Below are positions 36,785 to 45,484 of a DNA stretch of 64,000 nt, piece after piece. The position numbers and the translations under genes are program-made. Below the pieces are notes generated by a model, which was not told where the DNA came from, made no database searches, and saw nothing but the letters and a program-made list of their open reading frames with translations. Source of the DNA: Pararhizobium_B sp963760965. GTDB taxonomy: Bacteria; Pseudomonadota; Alphaproteobacteria; Rhizobiales; Rhizobiaceae. How positions within the stretch are numbered: position 1 is the first letter of the stretch; the number at the start of each line of letters is the position of its first letter. The stretch is taken from the NCBI GenBank assembly GCA_963760965.1, contig CAVXEW010000006.1, positions 372,001-436,000 of the forward strand, written 5' to 3'.

Positions 36785-37768
36785 ATGCGCGCGATGATCC
36801 TGGACAGGCCCGGCACTCCGTTGCGGCTGGTGGACATCCCGCGGCCCGAGGCGCGCGCCGGCGAGATCGTGATCGAGGTGAAGGCTTGCGGCGTCTGCCG
36901 GACCGACCTCCATATCGTCGATGGCGACCTGCCGCCGAGGGGGCACCGGATTGTCCCCGGCCACGAGATCGTCGGAAAGGTCGTGGAGGTCGGCGATGGC
37001 GTGACGACGCCGAAGGTCGGCGATCGCGTCGGCGTGCCGTGGCTCGGCCATGCCTGCGGGCACTGCTCCTATTGCCTCGCCGGGCGCGAGAACCTCTGCG
37101 ACCAACCGGGATTCACGGGCTACGACATCGACGGCGGCTATGCCGAATTTGCCCGCGCCTCGGCCGATTTCTGCTTTCTGCTTCCCGACGGCTACGGCGA
37201 CGTGGAGGCCGCGCCGCTACTTTGCGCCGGCCTGATCGGATATCGCTCCTTTTCGATGGCAGGAGAGGGAAAGGCGATCGGGCTCTACGGCTTCGGTGCC
37301 GCGGCGCACATCATCGCGCAACTCGCCGTCGCCAGGGGGCGGCGGGTTTTCGCCTTCACCCGCCCCGGCGACCGGAAGGGCGAGGCCTTCGCGCGCCAGC
37401 TCGGTGCCGTCTGGGCGGGTCCCTCGGACGCCCTGCCACCTGAGGAGCTCGACGCCGCGATCCTCTTCGCCCCGGTGGGGTCGCTCGTGCCGGCGGCGCT
37501 GAAGGCGGTGCGCAAGGGAGGACGCGTGGTCTGCGCGGGCATCCACATGAGCGATATCCCCTCGTTCCCCTACCGGCTCCTCTGGGAGGAGCGGCAGGTC
37601 GTCTCGGTCGCGAACCTCACGCGCAGGGACGGAGAGGAATTCTTCGCCGGGATCGCCCGCACCCGGGTCCGCACCCGGACGACGCCCTATCGGCTCGAGG
37701 ATGCGAACACGGCGCTCGACGACCTTCGCCACGGCCGCTTCGAGGGAGCGGCCGTGCTCGTGCCTTGA
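36785..37768 (+). CDS. Zinc-dependent alcohol dehydrogenase family protein (AdhP-like)
   Basis: Medium-chain dehydrogenase/reductase of 327 residues, expected to interconvert alcohols and aldehydes with NAD(P). The catalytic zinc ligands are in GVCRTDLHIVDGD and PGHEIVGKV. The structural zinc loop LGHACGHCSYCLAGRENLC supplies four cysteines. The cofactor-domain motif is degenerate (GLYGFGAAAHIIAQLA rather than GxGGLG). It lies 16 bp after the channel gene and converges on trxC. Confidence 0.87.
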   Translation: MRAMILDRPGTPLRLVDIPRPEARAGEIVIEVKACGVCRTDLHIVDGDLPPRGHRIVPGHEIVGKVVEVGDGVTTPKVGDRVGVPWLGHACGHCSYCLAGRENLCDQPGFTGYDIDGGYAEFARASADFCFLLPDGYGDVEAAPLLCAGLIGYRSFSMAGEGKAIGLYGFGAAAHIIAQLAVARGRRVFAFTRPGDRKGEAFARQLGAVWAGPSDALPPEELDAAILFAPVGSLVPAALKAVRKGGRVVCAGIHMSDIPSFPYRLLWEERQVVSVANLTRRDGEEFFAGIARTRVRTRTTPYRLEDANTALDDLRHGRFEGAAVLVP

Positions 37769-37777
37769 GAGCAGGTC

Positions 37778-38230
37778 TCAGGCCGCGGCCCTGGCCGGAA
37801 GGTGCTGGCGCGTCCAGGCGACGATCTGCTGGGCGGTGAGGGCGCCGGACGAACGGCTGACGAGCCGGCCCTTGTGGAAGAGCAGAATGGTCGGAATGCT
37901 GCGGATCGCGAAGGCCTGCGAGACGTTCGGGGCCGTGTCCGCGTTCAGCTTGAGCAGCCGCACCTCGGGTTCGAGCACGCCCGAAGCCGCCTCGAAGGCC
38001 GGTCCCATCATGCGGCAGGGGCCGCACCAGGGCGCCCACACATCGACGAGGATAGGGAGTTCGTCGGTGGTCAAGTGACGGTTGAAGGCGGCCTCGTCGA
38101 CCTCGACCGGGTGCGCGCCGAACAGGGCCTGGTGACACTTTCCGCAATGGGCCGATTTCGCGTCGCGTTCGACGGAAATGCGGTTCTTCTGCCCGCAGTG
38201 CGGGCAGATCAGCAAACGGCTCGCGGTCAT
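37778..38230 (-). CDS. trxC: Thioredoxin 2
   Basis: Cytoplasmic disulfide reductase with an N-terminal zinc ribbon, 150 residues. The zinc cysteines are C9/C12 (CPHC) and C29/C32 (CGKC), and the redox motif WCGPC is at 68-72 in VDVWAPWCGPCRMMGP. This architecture defines thioredoxin 2. Its ATG overlaps the stop of the sulfide:quinone oxidoreductase gene by 4 bp, so it is translated with it. Persulfide or polysulfide reduction after sulfide oxidation is a reasonable role, by context. Confidence 0.92.
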   Translation of the reverse strand: MTASRLLICPHCGQKNRISVERDAKSAHCGKCHQALFGAHPVEVDEAAFNRHLTTDELPILVDVWAPWCGPCRMMGPAFEAASGVLEPEVRLLKLNADTAPNVSQAFAIRSIPTILLFHKGRLVSRSSGALTAQQIVAWTRQHLPARAAA

Positions 38231-39522
38231 TCGGCAGGCTCCTCGAACTTGACCGCCTTGAGCTTCTCGATGCCGAGGACCTGAAGCGCGAGGCGCTCGT
38301 AGAATGGTTCGGACACGCCGCTGCGGATCTTGTGCAGGAAGTACTTCTCGAAGGCGACCTTGGCCGGGTGCACCCAGGCACCGGTCGAGGACCAGTTGAC
38401 GTTGCGCGGCGGGATCTGCGGCTGCGCGACGAAGGCCACCCCGCGATCGCCGAAATCGGCGAGGCAGACGGCGTTCCACGTCGCCCGGGCGTCCGGGGCC
38501 TGTTCCTCGACGAGCCGGCGTATGTTGTGCGCGGTTGCCGTAACCATCGACTCGATCATGAAACCGGTCTTCGGCACGCCCACGGGAACCGGCGTCTTGC
38601 CGGTCGGGGCGATGGCGACGCACACCCCGACGGAGAATATGTTCTGGAACTTCGGGTTGCGCTGGTGCTCGTCGACGACGATGAAGCCGCGCGGATTGGT
38701 GAGCCCGTCGATATCCCGCACGGCCGGCACGCCGCGGAACGCCGGCAGCAGCATCGAGAAGGCGAAAGGCACTTCCTGCGTTCCGGCGACCGAACCGTCC
38801 GCGGCGATCTCCTGGACCGTCATCTTGTCCGATTCGATCCGCTCGACCTTCGCGTTGCAGATCCACTTGATGTGGTGGTCGCGCAACTCGCTCTCGAGTA
38901 TGCCCTTGGTGTCGCCGACGCCGTCGAGGCCGAGATGGCCGATATAGGGCTCGGACGTCACGAACGTCATGGGCACGCGGTCGCGGACGCGCGCGTCGCG
39001 CAGGACCTTGTCGAGGATGAAGGCGAACTCGTAGGCCGGGCCGAAGCAAGACGCGCCCTGCACGGCGCCGATGACGACCGGCCCCGGCTTCCTGACCAGC
39101 GCGTCGACGGCGACGTGCGCCTTTACGGCGTGGTCTGTCTGGCAGATCGACTGGGTGAAGGCGTCCGGGCCCAGCCCCTCGATCTCGTCGAACGCGAGTT
39201 CGGGTCCGGTAGCGATCACGAGATAGTCGTAGTCGACAGACGAGCCGTCGTTGAGCTCGATGCGATTCTCCTCCGGGTGAAGCCTTTTTGCGCCCTGGGC
39301 ATGGAGTGCGATGTCGCGGCGCCTGAAGATCGTCTCGAGGTCGACCTCGATGTTTTCGCGCTTGCGCCAGCCGGCCGCCACCCACGGATTGGACGGCACG
39401 AAGGAAAACTTCTTGCCGTTGTTGATGACGGAGACGCTGTGCTTGCTGCCAAGCCGCTCGCGCAATTCATATGCCATGATGACGCCGCCAAGTCCGGCGC
39501 CGAGGACAACTGCGTGTGCCAT
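38227..39522 (-). CDS. sqr: Sulfide:quinone oxidoreductase (type I)
   Basis: Membrane-associated FAD enzyme that oxidises sulfide to (poly)sulfur and reduces quinone, 431 residues. The FAD motif VVLGAGLGGVIMAYEL is at the N-terminus. Three cysteines, C127 (SICQTD), C159 (GASCFGP) and C353 (AVCLADFGD), correspond in spacing and context to C128/C160/C356 of Acidithiobacillus ferrooxidans SQR. The C-terminal PQIPPRNVNW and AFEKYFLHKIRSG segments also match. The start at 39522 gives MAHAVV. Expression is predicted from the class II FNR-type promoter just upstream; trxC is coupled downstream. Confidence 0.9.
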   Translation of the reverse strand: MAHAVVLGAGLGGVIMAYELRERLGSKHSVSVINNGKKFSFVPSNPWVAAGWRKRENIEVDLETIFRRRDIALHAQGAKRLHPEENRIELNDGSSVDYDYLVIATGPELAFDEIEGLGPDAFTQSICQTDHAVKAHVAVDALVRKPGPVVIGAVQGASCFGPAYEFAFILDKVLRDARVRDRVPMTFVTSEPYIGHLGLDGVGDTKGILESELRDHHIKWICNAKVERIESDKMTVQEIAADGSVAGTQEVPFAFSMLLPAFRGVPAVRDIDGLTNPRGFIVVDEHQRNPKFQNIFSVGVCVAIAPTGKTPVPVGVPKTGFMIESMVTATAHNIRRLVEEQAPDARATWNAVCLADFGDRGVAFVAQPQIPPRNVNWSSTGAWVHPAKVAFEKYFLHKIRSGVSEPFYERLALQVLGIEKLKAVKFEEPAE

Positions 39523-39550
39523 GCGAAAACTCCCATTGTAGCTGATTGAC

Positions 39551-39590
39551 ATTATCGGCCGCTCGGGCCTCCAACCATGATCCAGGTCAA
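39551..39590 (-). promoter_or_regulatory. FNR/FixK-type promoter of sqr-trxC
   Basis: On the minus strand TTGACCTGGATCAT (39590-39577) differs from the consensus by one base. GATAAT (39556-39551) follows with a centre-to-centre distance of 30 bp. The sqr ATG is about 29 bp further on. Confidence 0.65.
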
Positions 39591-39649
39591 GCCCGCCCTT
39601 CGTCCGGAACGTCCGCTCAGCGCGGGGTGCGGCTCCTCGGCTGCGCTCT

Positions 39650-39952
39650 TCATTCCCGTGCCCTGCAGAAGGCCGCATGCAGCGCCTCGATCACGCTGAG
39701 AACTTCCGGCCGCGCTATCCTGTAGTAGATCGTCGTCCCTTCGCGACGCGATTCCACCAGCTTGTCGGCCCTCAGCCTCATCAGCTGCTGCGACATCGGA
39801 ACCTGTTCGATCTCCAGCTCCTCGCGGAGTTGGGCCACGGACTTCTCGGCGCTGCACAGCGAGCACAGAACCAGAAGGCGCTGCGGGTGCGACAGGCTGC
39901 GCATGAGGTCGCAGGCATTGTCGGCAGCAGGTATCATCTCTCGAACATTCAT
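39650..39952 (-). CDS. ArsR-family regulator, SqrR/BigR-like persulfide sensor
   Basis: Winged-helix repressor of 100 residues (NACDLMRSLSHPQRLLVLCSL, QLREELEIEQVPMSQQLMRLRADKLVESRREGTTIYYRI). Cys30 and Cys96 are 66 residues apart, as are the sensing cysteines of SqrR (C41/C107) and BigR (C42/C108), which form a tetrasulfide link with reactive sulfur. It precedes sqr-trxC and faces the DUF2892-RND unit, a classical setting for this family. I chose the ATG at 39952 because the longer frame (from 39988) would run through the palindromic operator. Confidence 0.85.
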   Translation of the reverse strand: MNVREMIPAADNACDLMRSLSHPQRLLVLCSLCSAEKSVAQLREELEIEQVPMSQQLMRLRADKLVESRREGTTIYYRIARPEVLSVIEALHAAFCRARE

Positions 39953-39962
39953 AGGCTTGAAT

Positions 39963-39976
39963 TTAAGATATCTGAA
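39963..39976 (-). promoter_or_regulatory. Probable operator of the ArsR/SqrR-like regulator
   Basis: TTAAGATATCTGAA is an inverted repeat around AGATATCT with one mismatch, 11 bp upstream of the chosen arsR start. It lies in a conspicuously AT-rich patch inside a GC-rich region. The minus-strand half-site ATTC followed by 8 bp recalls the SqrR target pattern ATTC-N8-GAAT, but the second half is imperfect. Confidence 0.55.
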
Positions 39977-40023
39977 TGTTATCTGCAACCCCGATGATCG
40001 ACGGCCTTGGTGGCCGGGGGGAA

Positions 40024-40037
40024 TTGAGCCGGATCAA
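40024..40037 (+). promoter_or_regulatory. FNR/FixK-type box upstream of DUF2892-RND genes
   Basis: TTGAGCCGGATCAA keeps the core TTGA-N6-TCAA. It lies 113 bp upstream of the DUF2892 start. No good -10 is seen at the class II distance, so it may act in a class I position. Confidence 0.55.
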
Positions 40038-40149
40038 GGCAACCCCGGGCCACTCTTGGCAAAAGATCGCAACTGAAGGGCGGCTTCCGCACCGGGCGGT
40101 GGATGGTACGCCCGTCGCGTCGCCCGCTCGAACCACAAGGAGCACACAC

Positions 40150-40350
40150 ATGTCGCTTGATCGCAGCGTTCTAGCCTTCGCCGGGACCATGGTTCTCGTG
40201 TCGGTCGTCCTCACCTGGGCCGTTTCGGCCTATTTCGTCTGGTTCACCGTGTTCATCGGCCTGAACCTGATCCAGTCCGCCTTCACCGGCTTCTGTCCGG
40301 CGGCCTACGTCTTCCGTCGCATCGGCGTGAAGCCGGGGACGGCTTTCTGA
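40150..40350 (+). CDS. DUF2892 (YgaP-type) small membrane protein
   Basis: The 66-residue protein has two hydrophobic segments (about 8-28 and 29-48) and the DUF2892 signature FTVFIGLNLIQSAFTGFCPAAYVFRRIGVK. In other bacteria this domain is fused to rhodanese (YgaP) and is linked to sulfur handling. Here it stands alone beside sqr and the ArsR sensor, so a role in sulfur-compound export or tolerance is likely but unproven. The ATG follows AAGGAG. It is 2 bp before the RND adaptor gene, in one operon. Confidence 0.82.
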   Translation: MSLDRSVLAFAGTMVLVSVVLTWAVSAYFVWFTVFIGLNLIQSAFTGFCPAAYVFRRIGVKPGTAF

Positions 40351-40352
40351 CC

Positions 40353-41321
40353 ATGAAGCGCATTCTCCTGACAGGCGTGGCCGCGCTGGCGTGCCACGCC
40401 GCCCTTGCCGCGACCACGCTGAAGCTCGAGCCGACGACGCTGCCCGAGTGGAAGGCCGTCTACGCGCAAGTGGAATCGCGGACCACCGTGCCTGCCCGCG
40501 CGCGCATCGGCGGAACCATCACCGAACTCGGCGTGACGGAGGGAGACACCGTCAAGACGGGGCAGGTGATCGCCCTCGTCCACGACGAGAAGCTCGACTT
40601 CCAGATCCAGGCGATTGACGCGCAACTGAAGGCGCTGCAGTCGCAACTTGCAAATGCGAAAACGGATCTCGGGCGCGCCGAACAGCTGATCGGACGCGGC
40701 GTGACGACCACGCAGCAACTCGACCAGCTTCGTACGCAGGTCTCGGTCTACCAGAACCAGGTGGCCTCGACCGAGGCGCAGCGCTCGGTGATCGTCCAGC
40801 AGCAGAAGGAGGGCAGGGTGCTCGCGCCGATCGACGGCCGCGTCCTCGCCGTGCCGGTGACGAAGGATGCCGTGATCATGGGCGGCGAGCCGGTGGCGAC
40901 GATCGGCGGCGGCGGCTTCTTCCTCCGCCTGTCGATCCCCGAGCGCCATGCGGCTACGCTCAGGCAGGGCGCCCGGCTCGAGATCGTGACGGAGAAGGGA
41001 TCGGCGAGCGGAACGCTCGCCAAGATCTATCCGCGGATCACCAACGGTCGCGTGACGGCGGATGTCGAGGTGCCGGACCTGCAGACGAGGTTCGTCGACC
41101 TCCGTGTCCTCGTGCGGGTGCCCGTCGGCGACCGGCAGGCCCTCGTCGTGCCGGAAACCGCCGTGGTGCACCGCTCCGGGCTGGATTTCGTTCAGGTCCA
41201 GGCCGGGGAACAGACCATCAGCCGTGTCGTCGTTCCCGGCGAGCACATGAATGTCGACGGGACCCCGTCGGTGGAAATACTGACTGGGCTGGTTCCCGGT
41301 GAAAGCGTAATCGTGCCATGA
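40353..41321 (+). CDS. RND efflux periplasmic adaptor (membrane fusion protein)
   Basis: Periplasmic adaptor of a tripartite pump, 322 residues. A signal peptide (MKRILLTGVAALACHAALA) is followed by the biotinyl-lipoyl half (GGTITELGVTEGDTVKTGQVIALV), a short alpha-hairpin (about 75-130, IDAQLKALQSQLANAKTDLGRAEQL), the second lipoyl half (RVLAPIDGRVLAVPV) and a beta-barrel domain. It is shorter than MexA/AcrA-type adaptors. Its stop overlaps the permease start by 4 bp. No outer-membrane channel gene is in the cluster. Confidence 0.87.
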   Translation: MKRILLTGVAALACHAALAATTLKLEPTTLPEWKAVYAQVESRTTVPARARIGGTITELGVTEGDTVKTGQVIALVHDEKLDFQIQAIDAQLKALQSQLANAKTDLGRAEQLIGRGVTTTQQLDQLRTQVSVYQNQVASTEAQRSVIVQQQKEGRVLAPIDGRVLAVPVTKDAVIMGGEPVATIGGGGFFLRLSIPERHAATLRQGARLEIVTEKGSASGTLAKIYPRITNGRVTADVEVPDLQTRFVDLRVLVRVPVGDRQALVVPETAVVHRSGLDFVQVQAGEQTISRVVVPGEHMNVDGTPSVEILTGLVPGESVIVP

Positions 41322-44300
41322 AACTGCCGTCCTCGGGGCTGGGCATCGCCGGCAATCTCACACGTATCTTCATCAGGTCGCCGCTGACGCCGCTCCTGCT
41401 GCTCGCTGCCTTTGCCATGGGGCTGGTGGCGCTCGTCACGCTTCCGCGCGAGGAAGACCCGCAGATTTCGGTGCCGATGGTCGACATCCATGTGCGCGCT
41501 GACGGCCTCAAGGCCCCCGATGCGGTCAAGCTCATCACGGAACCACTCGAAGGCATCGTGCGAGGCATCGACGGCGTCGACCACGTCTATTCCCAGACCC
41601 GCGACGACAACGTCATGGTCACCGCGCGCTTCAAGGTCGGCACGCCTTCCGATTCCGCGATCCTGCGCGTGCACGAGAAGATCAGGGCGAACCTCGACAA
41701 GATCCCGGTCGGCATCCCGGAACCGCTCATCGTCGGCCGCGGCATCAACGACGTCGCGGTCGTGGACCTCACGCTTTCGCCCGATCCGAAGCTGGCCTCG
41801 AACGTGACGCCCGACCAGCTGACGCAGGTCGCGCGCGAACTCCGGGTGCAGGTTTCCAAGATCGAAAACGTCGGCCTGACCTATCTCGTCGGGGCTGCCG
41901 AGGATCGTATCCGCGTCGCGCCAGATCTGGAGAAGCTTGCGCTCTACGGCGTCACGCTGCAGGAACTTGCCGCCAAGGTCGGCGGCGCGAACACCGCCTT
42001 TCCCGCCGGCATGGTCCGCGACAAGGGCCAGGAGATCTCCGTCGAGGCCGGCCGCACACTATCCACGCCGGACCAGATCGGCAATCTCATGCTGACGACG
42101 CGCGACGACCGGCCGGTCTATGTGCGCGACGTCGCGAAGGTCGGCCTAGTGACCACGCCGCGGAACGACCTCGTTTCGACGCTGACGCGCTCCGACGGCA
42201 AGGTCGTTCGCGTCCCGGCCATCACCCTGGCGATCGCGAAGCGTGCCGGGTCCAACGCCGTCGTGGTCGCCGACCAGGTGCTCAGGCGCGTCCACGAGCT
42301 GAAGGGCACGATCATCCCGAAATTCGTGAATGTGGACGTCACCCGCAACTACGGCGCCACCGCAAACGAGAAGTCGAACGAACTGCTGTTCCATCTCGGT
42401 CTTGCGACGATTTCGATCGTCGTCCTGGTGTGGCTGGCGATCGGCTGGCGCGAGGCGATCGTCGTCGCCATCGTGATCCCGGTGACCATCCTGCTGACGC
42501 TCTTCGCCGCCAAGACGATGGGCTACACGCTCAATCGCGTGTCGCTGTTCGCGCTGATCTTCTCGATCGGCATTCTCGTCGACGACGCGATCGTCGTCAT
42601 CGAGAACATCACCCGCCACTGGACGATGCGCGACGATCGCAGCCGCGTCCAGGCGGCGATCGATGCCGTGGCGGAAGTCGGCAATCCGACGATCGTGGCG
42701 ACGCTGACCGTCGTCGCGGCGCTGCTGCCGATGCTCTTCGTCTCCGGCATGATGGGACCCTACATGAGCCCGATCCCGGCGAACGCGTCGGCGGCCATGA
42801 TCTTTTCTTTCTTCGTCGCGGTCATGGTGACGCCCTGGCTGATGCTGAAGATCGCCGGCGGCGCGAAGTTCGACAATCACGACGAAGAGAATCCCGACAC
42901 GAGGCTGGGGCGGCTCTACAAGGCGTTCGCCTCGCCGATCCTCGCCAGCCGGGCGCGCAGCTGGCTCTTCCTCGCCATCGTCGGCGTCCTGACGCTCGGC
43001 TCGCTGGCGCTGTTCTACACGGAGGACGTGACGGTCAAGCTCCTGCCGTTCGACAACAAGTCCGAGCTCTCCGTGATGATCGACCTGCCGAACGGCCAGT
43101 CGACCGAGGCGACCGACGCCGTCGCCCAGCAGGTCGCCCGGGCCGTCATGACGATTCCCGAGGTCGTATCGGCCCAGACGCATGCCGGCACGGCCGCGCC
43201 CTTCGATTTCAACGGTCTCGTGCGGCACTACTACCTGCGTTCCGAGCCCCAGCAGGGGGACGTCGCCGTCAACCTGACGCCCAAGGGCGATCGTGAACGC
43301 GAGAGTCACGCCATCGCGCAGGAGATCCGCCACAAGATCGATACCCTGAAGGTGCCCGCGGGGACCCGGCTGAAGGTCGTCGAGCCGCCCCCGGGCCCGC
43401 CGGTGATCTCGACGCTGCTCGCGGAGATCTACGGCCCGGACGCCGCCACCCGCCGTGCCGTCGCCGAGAAGGTCCGCGAGGCCTTCAGGTCCGTGCCGTT
43501 CATCGTCGACGTCGACGACAGCTACGGCACGCAGGCGCCGCGGCTGCGGGCGGTGATCTCCAGCGACGACCTCGAGTTCTTCCACGTCCAGGAGAGCGAC
43601 GTCTTCCAGACGATGCAGATCCTCGGCGGGGGAAAGACCGTCGGCTATTCGCACCGCGGCGAGGGGCGCCAGCCCATCCCGATCCGGATCGAGCGGCCGA
43701 AGAGCGACAACGTCGTCGACGAGCGGTACCTGAGCGTTCCCGTTCCGGCGAACGTCCTGCCGGGCGCGCGCGGCGTGGTCGAGCTCGGCGACGTGGTGCA
43801 CATGGTGAGGGAGAAGACGTCCTATCCGATCTTCCGCCACAATGCGCGCGACGCCGAGATGGTGACCGGCGAGCTCGCCGGCGCGTACGAGGCGCCGCTC
43901 TACGGAATGCTGGCAGTCCAGAAGGCCATCGACAAGATGGACTGGACCGGACTTCAGAAGCCGGTGATCAGCCTCCACGGACAACCCCAGGACGAGTCGA
44001 GACCGACGCTCCTCTGGGACGGCGAATGGGAAGTGACATGGGTGACGTTCCGCGACATGGGCGCTGCCTTCGGCGTGGCCCTGCTCGGCATCTACATCCT
44101 CGTGGTGGCGCAGTTCGGCTCGTTCAAGCTTCCGCTCGTCATCCTGACGCCGATCCCGCTGACCTTCATCGGCATCATGCTGGGCCACTGGCTGTTCCAC
44201 GCGCCGTTCACGGCGACCTCGATGATCGGCTTCATAGCGCTCGCCGGCATCATCGTGCGCAACTCGATCCTGCTCGTCGACTTCATACGGCACGCGCAGG

Positions 44301-44518
44301 GAACGGGAATGCCGCTGAGGGAAGTCCTGCTGGAGGCCGGAGCGATCCGCTTCAAGCCGATCATGCTGACGGCCCTCGCTGCGATGATCGGCGCGGCGGT
44401 GATCCTCTCCGACCCGATCTTCCAGGGCCTGGCGATCTCGCTCCTCTTCGGGCTGGCATCGTCCACGATCCTGACCGTGCTGGTCATCCCTGCGATCTAT
44501 AACGTCCTGCGCCGGTGA
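41318..44518 (+). CDS. RND efflux transporter permease
   Basis: Inner-membrane pump of 1066 residues with the RND layout of twelve membrane helices and two large periplasmic loops (about 55-355 and 590-900). The proton-relay aspartate pair in helix 4 is seen in FSIGILVDDAIVVIENITRHW (about 420). Helix 10-12 motifs include SMIGFIALAGIIVRNSILLVDFIRHA and FKPIMLTALAAMIGAAVIL. The N-terminal part (LLAAFAMGLVALVTLPREEDPQISVPMVDI) is of the HAE-1/NFE type. Substrate unknown; the link with sqr and the persulfide-sensor regulator suggests a sulfur-related or redox-stress compound, by inference. Confidence 0.92.
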   Translation: MKLPSSGLGIAGNLTRIFIRSPLTPLLLLAAFAMGLVALVTLPREEDPQISVPMVDIHVRADGLKAPDAVKLITEPLEGIVRGIDGVDHVYSQTRDDNVMVTARFKVGTPSDSAILRVHEKIRANLDKIPVGIPEPLIVGRGINDVAVVDLTLSPDPKLASNVTPDQLTQVARELRVQVSKIENVGLTYLVGAAEDRIRVAPDLEKLALYGVTLQELAAKVGGANTAFPAGMVRDKGQEISVEAGRTLSTPDQIGNLMLTTRDDRPVYVRDVAKVGLVTTPRNDLVSTLTRSDGKVVRVPAITLAIAKRAGSNAVVVADQVLRRVHELKGTIIPKFVNVDVTRNYGATANEKSNELLFHLGLATISIVVLVWLAIGWREAIVVAIVIPVTILLTLFAAKTMGYTLNRVSLFALIFSIGILVDDAIVVIENITRHWTMRDDRSRVQAAIDAVAEVGNPTIVATLTVVAALLPMLFVSGMMGPYMSPIPANASAAMIFSFFVAVMVTPWLMLKIAGGAKFDNHDEENPDTRLGRLYKAFASPILASRARSWLFLAIVGVLTLGSLALFYTEDVTVKLLPFDNKSELSVMIDLPNGQSTEATDAVAQQVARAVMTIPEVVSAQTHAGTAAPFDFNGLVRHYYLRSEPQQGDVAVNLTPKGDRERESHAIAQEIRHKIDTLKVPAGTRLKVVEPPPGPPVISTLLAEIYGPDAATRRAVAEKVREAFRSVPFIVDVDDSYGTQAPRLRAVISSDDLEFFHVQESDVFQTMQILGGGKTVGYSHRGEGRQPIPIRIERPKSDNVVDERYLSVPVPANVLPGARGVVELGDVVHMVREKTSYPIFRHNARDAEMVTGELAGAYEAPLYGMLAVQKAIDKMDWTGLQKPVISLHGQPQDESRPTLLWDGEWEVTWVTFRDMGAAFGVALLGIYILVVAQFGSFKLPLVILTPIPLTFIGIMLGHWLFHAPFTATSMIGFIALAGIIVRNSILLVDFIRHAQGTGMPLREVLLEAGAIRFKPIMLTALAAMIGAAVILSDPIFQGLAISLLFGLASSTILTVLVIPAIYNVLRR

Positions 44519-44529
44519 AGCCGGCGCAG
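44507..44529 (+). terminator. Hairpin at the end of the RND operon
   Basis: A perfect 9-bp stem (CTGCGCCGG / CCGGCGCAG, loop TGAAG) contains the permease stop codon in its loop. No U-tract follows, so it may only attenuate read-through towards the usp promoter. Confidence 0.4.
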
Positions 44530-44543
44530 GCGAACCGGCCGGA

Positions 44544-44584
44544 TTGACGGAAATCAAGGTGCCGCGTCGACGCGAGGCTATTCT
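44544..44584 (+). promoter_or_regulatory. FNR/FixK-type promoter of the universal stress protein gene
   Basis: TTGACGGAAATCAA (44544-44557) followed by TATTCT (44579-44584), with box centre to -10 centre exactly 31 bp: class II FNR geometry. The usp start codon is 31 bp past the -10. Confidence 0.75.
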
Positions 44585-44614
44585 TGCGCCAACTGCCAAC
44601 ACGTGGAGAGACCA

Positions 44615-45457
44615 ATGTCCTACAAGTCCGTCCTTGCCGTCGTCGACGCTGTCGACGAGGCCGACCAGATCCTCGGTACCGCTTCTGTCCTGGCGGACCG
44701 CTTCGGCGCACGCATCGTCGGCATTTATGCCGAGCCGGAGGACGAGGCGCACTCGGTGGCGGCCCTCGACGTCGCCTATCCGGTCCAGCTGGAGGCCGTC
44801 ACGGCGCGCAACGCCGGGCGCGCGAAGGACCTTGAGGCTGTCTTTAACGCCCGGGCCGCCAGGGACGCATTTGCGAGCGAATGGCACCATGTGCAGGGGA
44901 CCGCGAGCGGCGACATGGCCGAACTCGATCGCTTTGCCCGCAGCTGCGACCTGATCGTCGTGCGCCAGCCCGGTGCGGATGACGGCGTCGCCCGGTTCCG
45001 GCGCACCGAACATCTCCTTTTCGACAGCGGTCGCCCCGTCCTGCTGGTGCCCTACATCCAGAAGGAGGCATCAGCCGTCCGGCGTGCGCTCGTCGCGTGG
45101 AACGGTACGCGAGAGGCTGCCCGCGCAGCCTTCGATTCGCTGCCGTTCCTGATGGCAGCCGACAAGGTCGAGATCCTGACGGTGGAGACCCGCTCCGGGA
45201 AGGAGCGCTCCGACCTGCCGCAGGGAACGGATCTTGCCGCCGCCCTGGCGCGTCATGGCGTCAACGTCGTCGTGACCAGGGACGTCGCCGACGGGCAGCC
45301 CGCCGGCAGCCTGATCGAGAACCGGCTCGCGGACACCGGCGCGGACCTTCTCGTGATGGGCGGCTATTCGCACTCGCGCCTTCGCGAGCGTGTCTTCGGC
45401 GGCGTCACGCGGGAAGTGCTGGCCTCGATGACCACGCTGACCCTGATGTCGCGCTAG
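44615..45457 (+). CDS. Universal stress protein (tandem Usp domains)
   Basis: The 280-residue cytoplasmic protein has two UspA domains. The N-terminal one (MSYKSVLAVVDAVDEADQILGTASVLADRFGARIVGIYAEP) is degenerate at the ATP loop. The C-terminal one (RRALVAWNGTREAARAAFDSLPFLM through DLLVMGGYSHSRLRERVFGGVTREVL) keeps the G-2x-G-9x-G-type loop (MGGYSHSRLRERVFGG), so nucleotide binding is likely there. I chose the ATG at 44615 with GGAGAG upstream. Such double-domain Usp proteins are frequent in hypoxia regulons, which agrees with its FNR-type promoter. Confidence 0.9.
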   Translation: MSYKSVLAVVDAVDEADQILGTASVLADRFGARIVGIYAEPEDEAHSVAALDVAYPVQLEAVTARNAGRAKDLEAVFNARAARDAFASEWHHVQGTASGDMAELDRFARSCDLIVVRQPGADDGVARFRRTEHLLFDSGRPVLLVPYIQKEASAVRRALVAWNGTREAARAAFDSLPFLMAADKVEILTVETRSGKERSDLPQGTDLAAALARHGVNVVVTRDVADGQPAGSLIENRLADTGADLLVMGGYSHSRLRERVFGGVTREVLASMTTLTLMSR

Positions 45458-45484
45458 AAACCGAGGAAAGAGGAAAGGTACCGC

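Noticed and set aside
42146..45013. 955-codon minus-strand frame opposite the RND permease and usp
   Set aside because: Shadow of the RND gene in a GC-rich genome; no conserved domain, and composition dominated by Arg, His and Asp.
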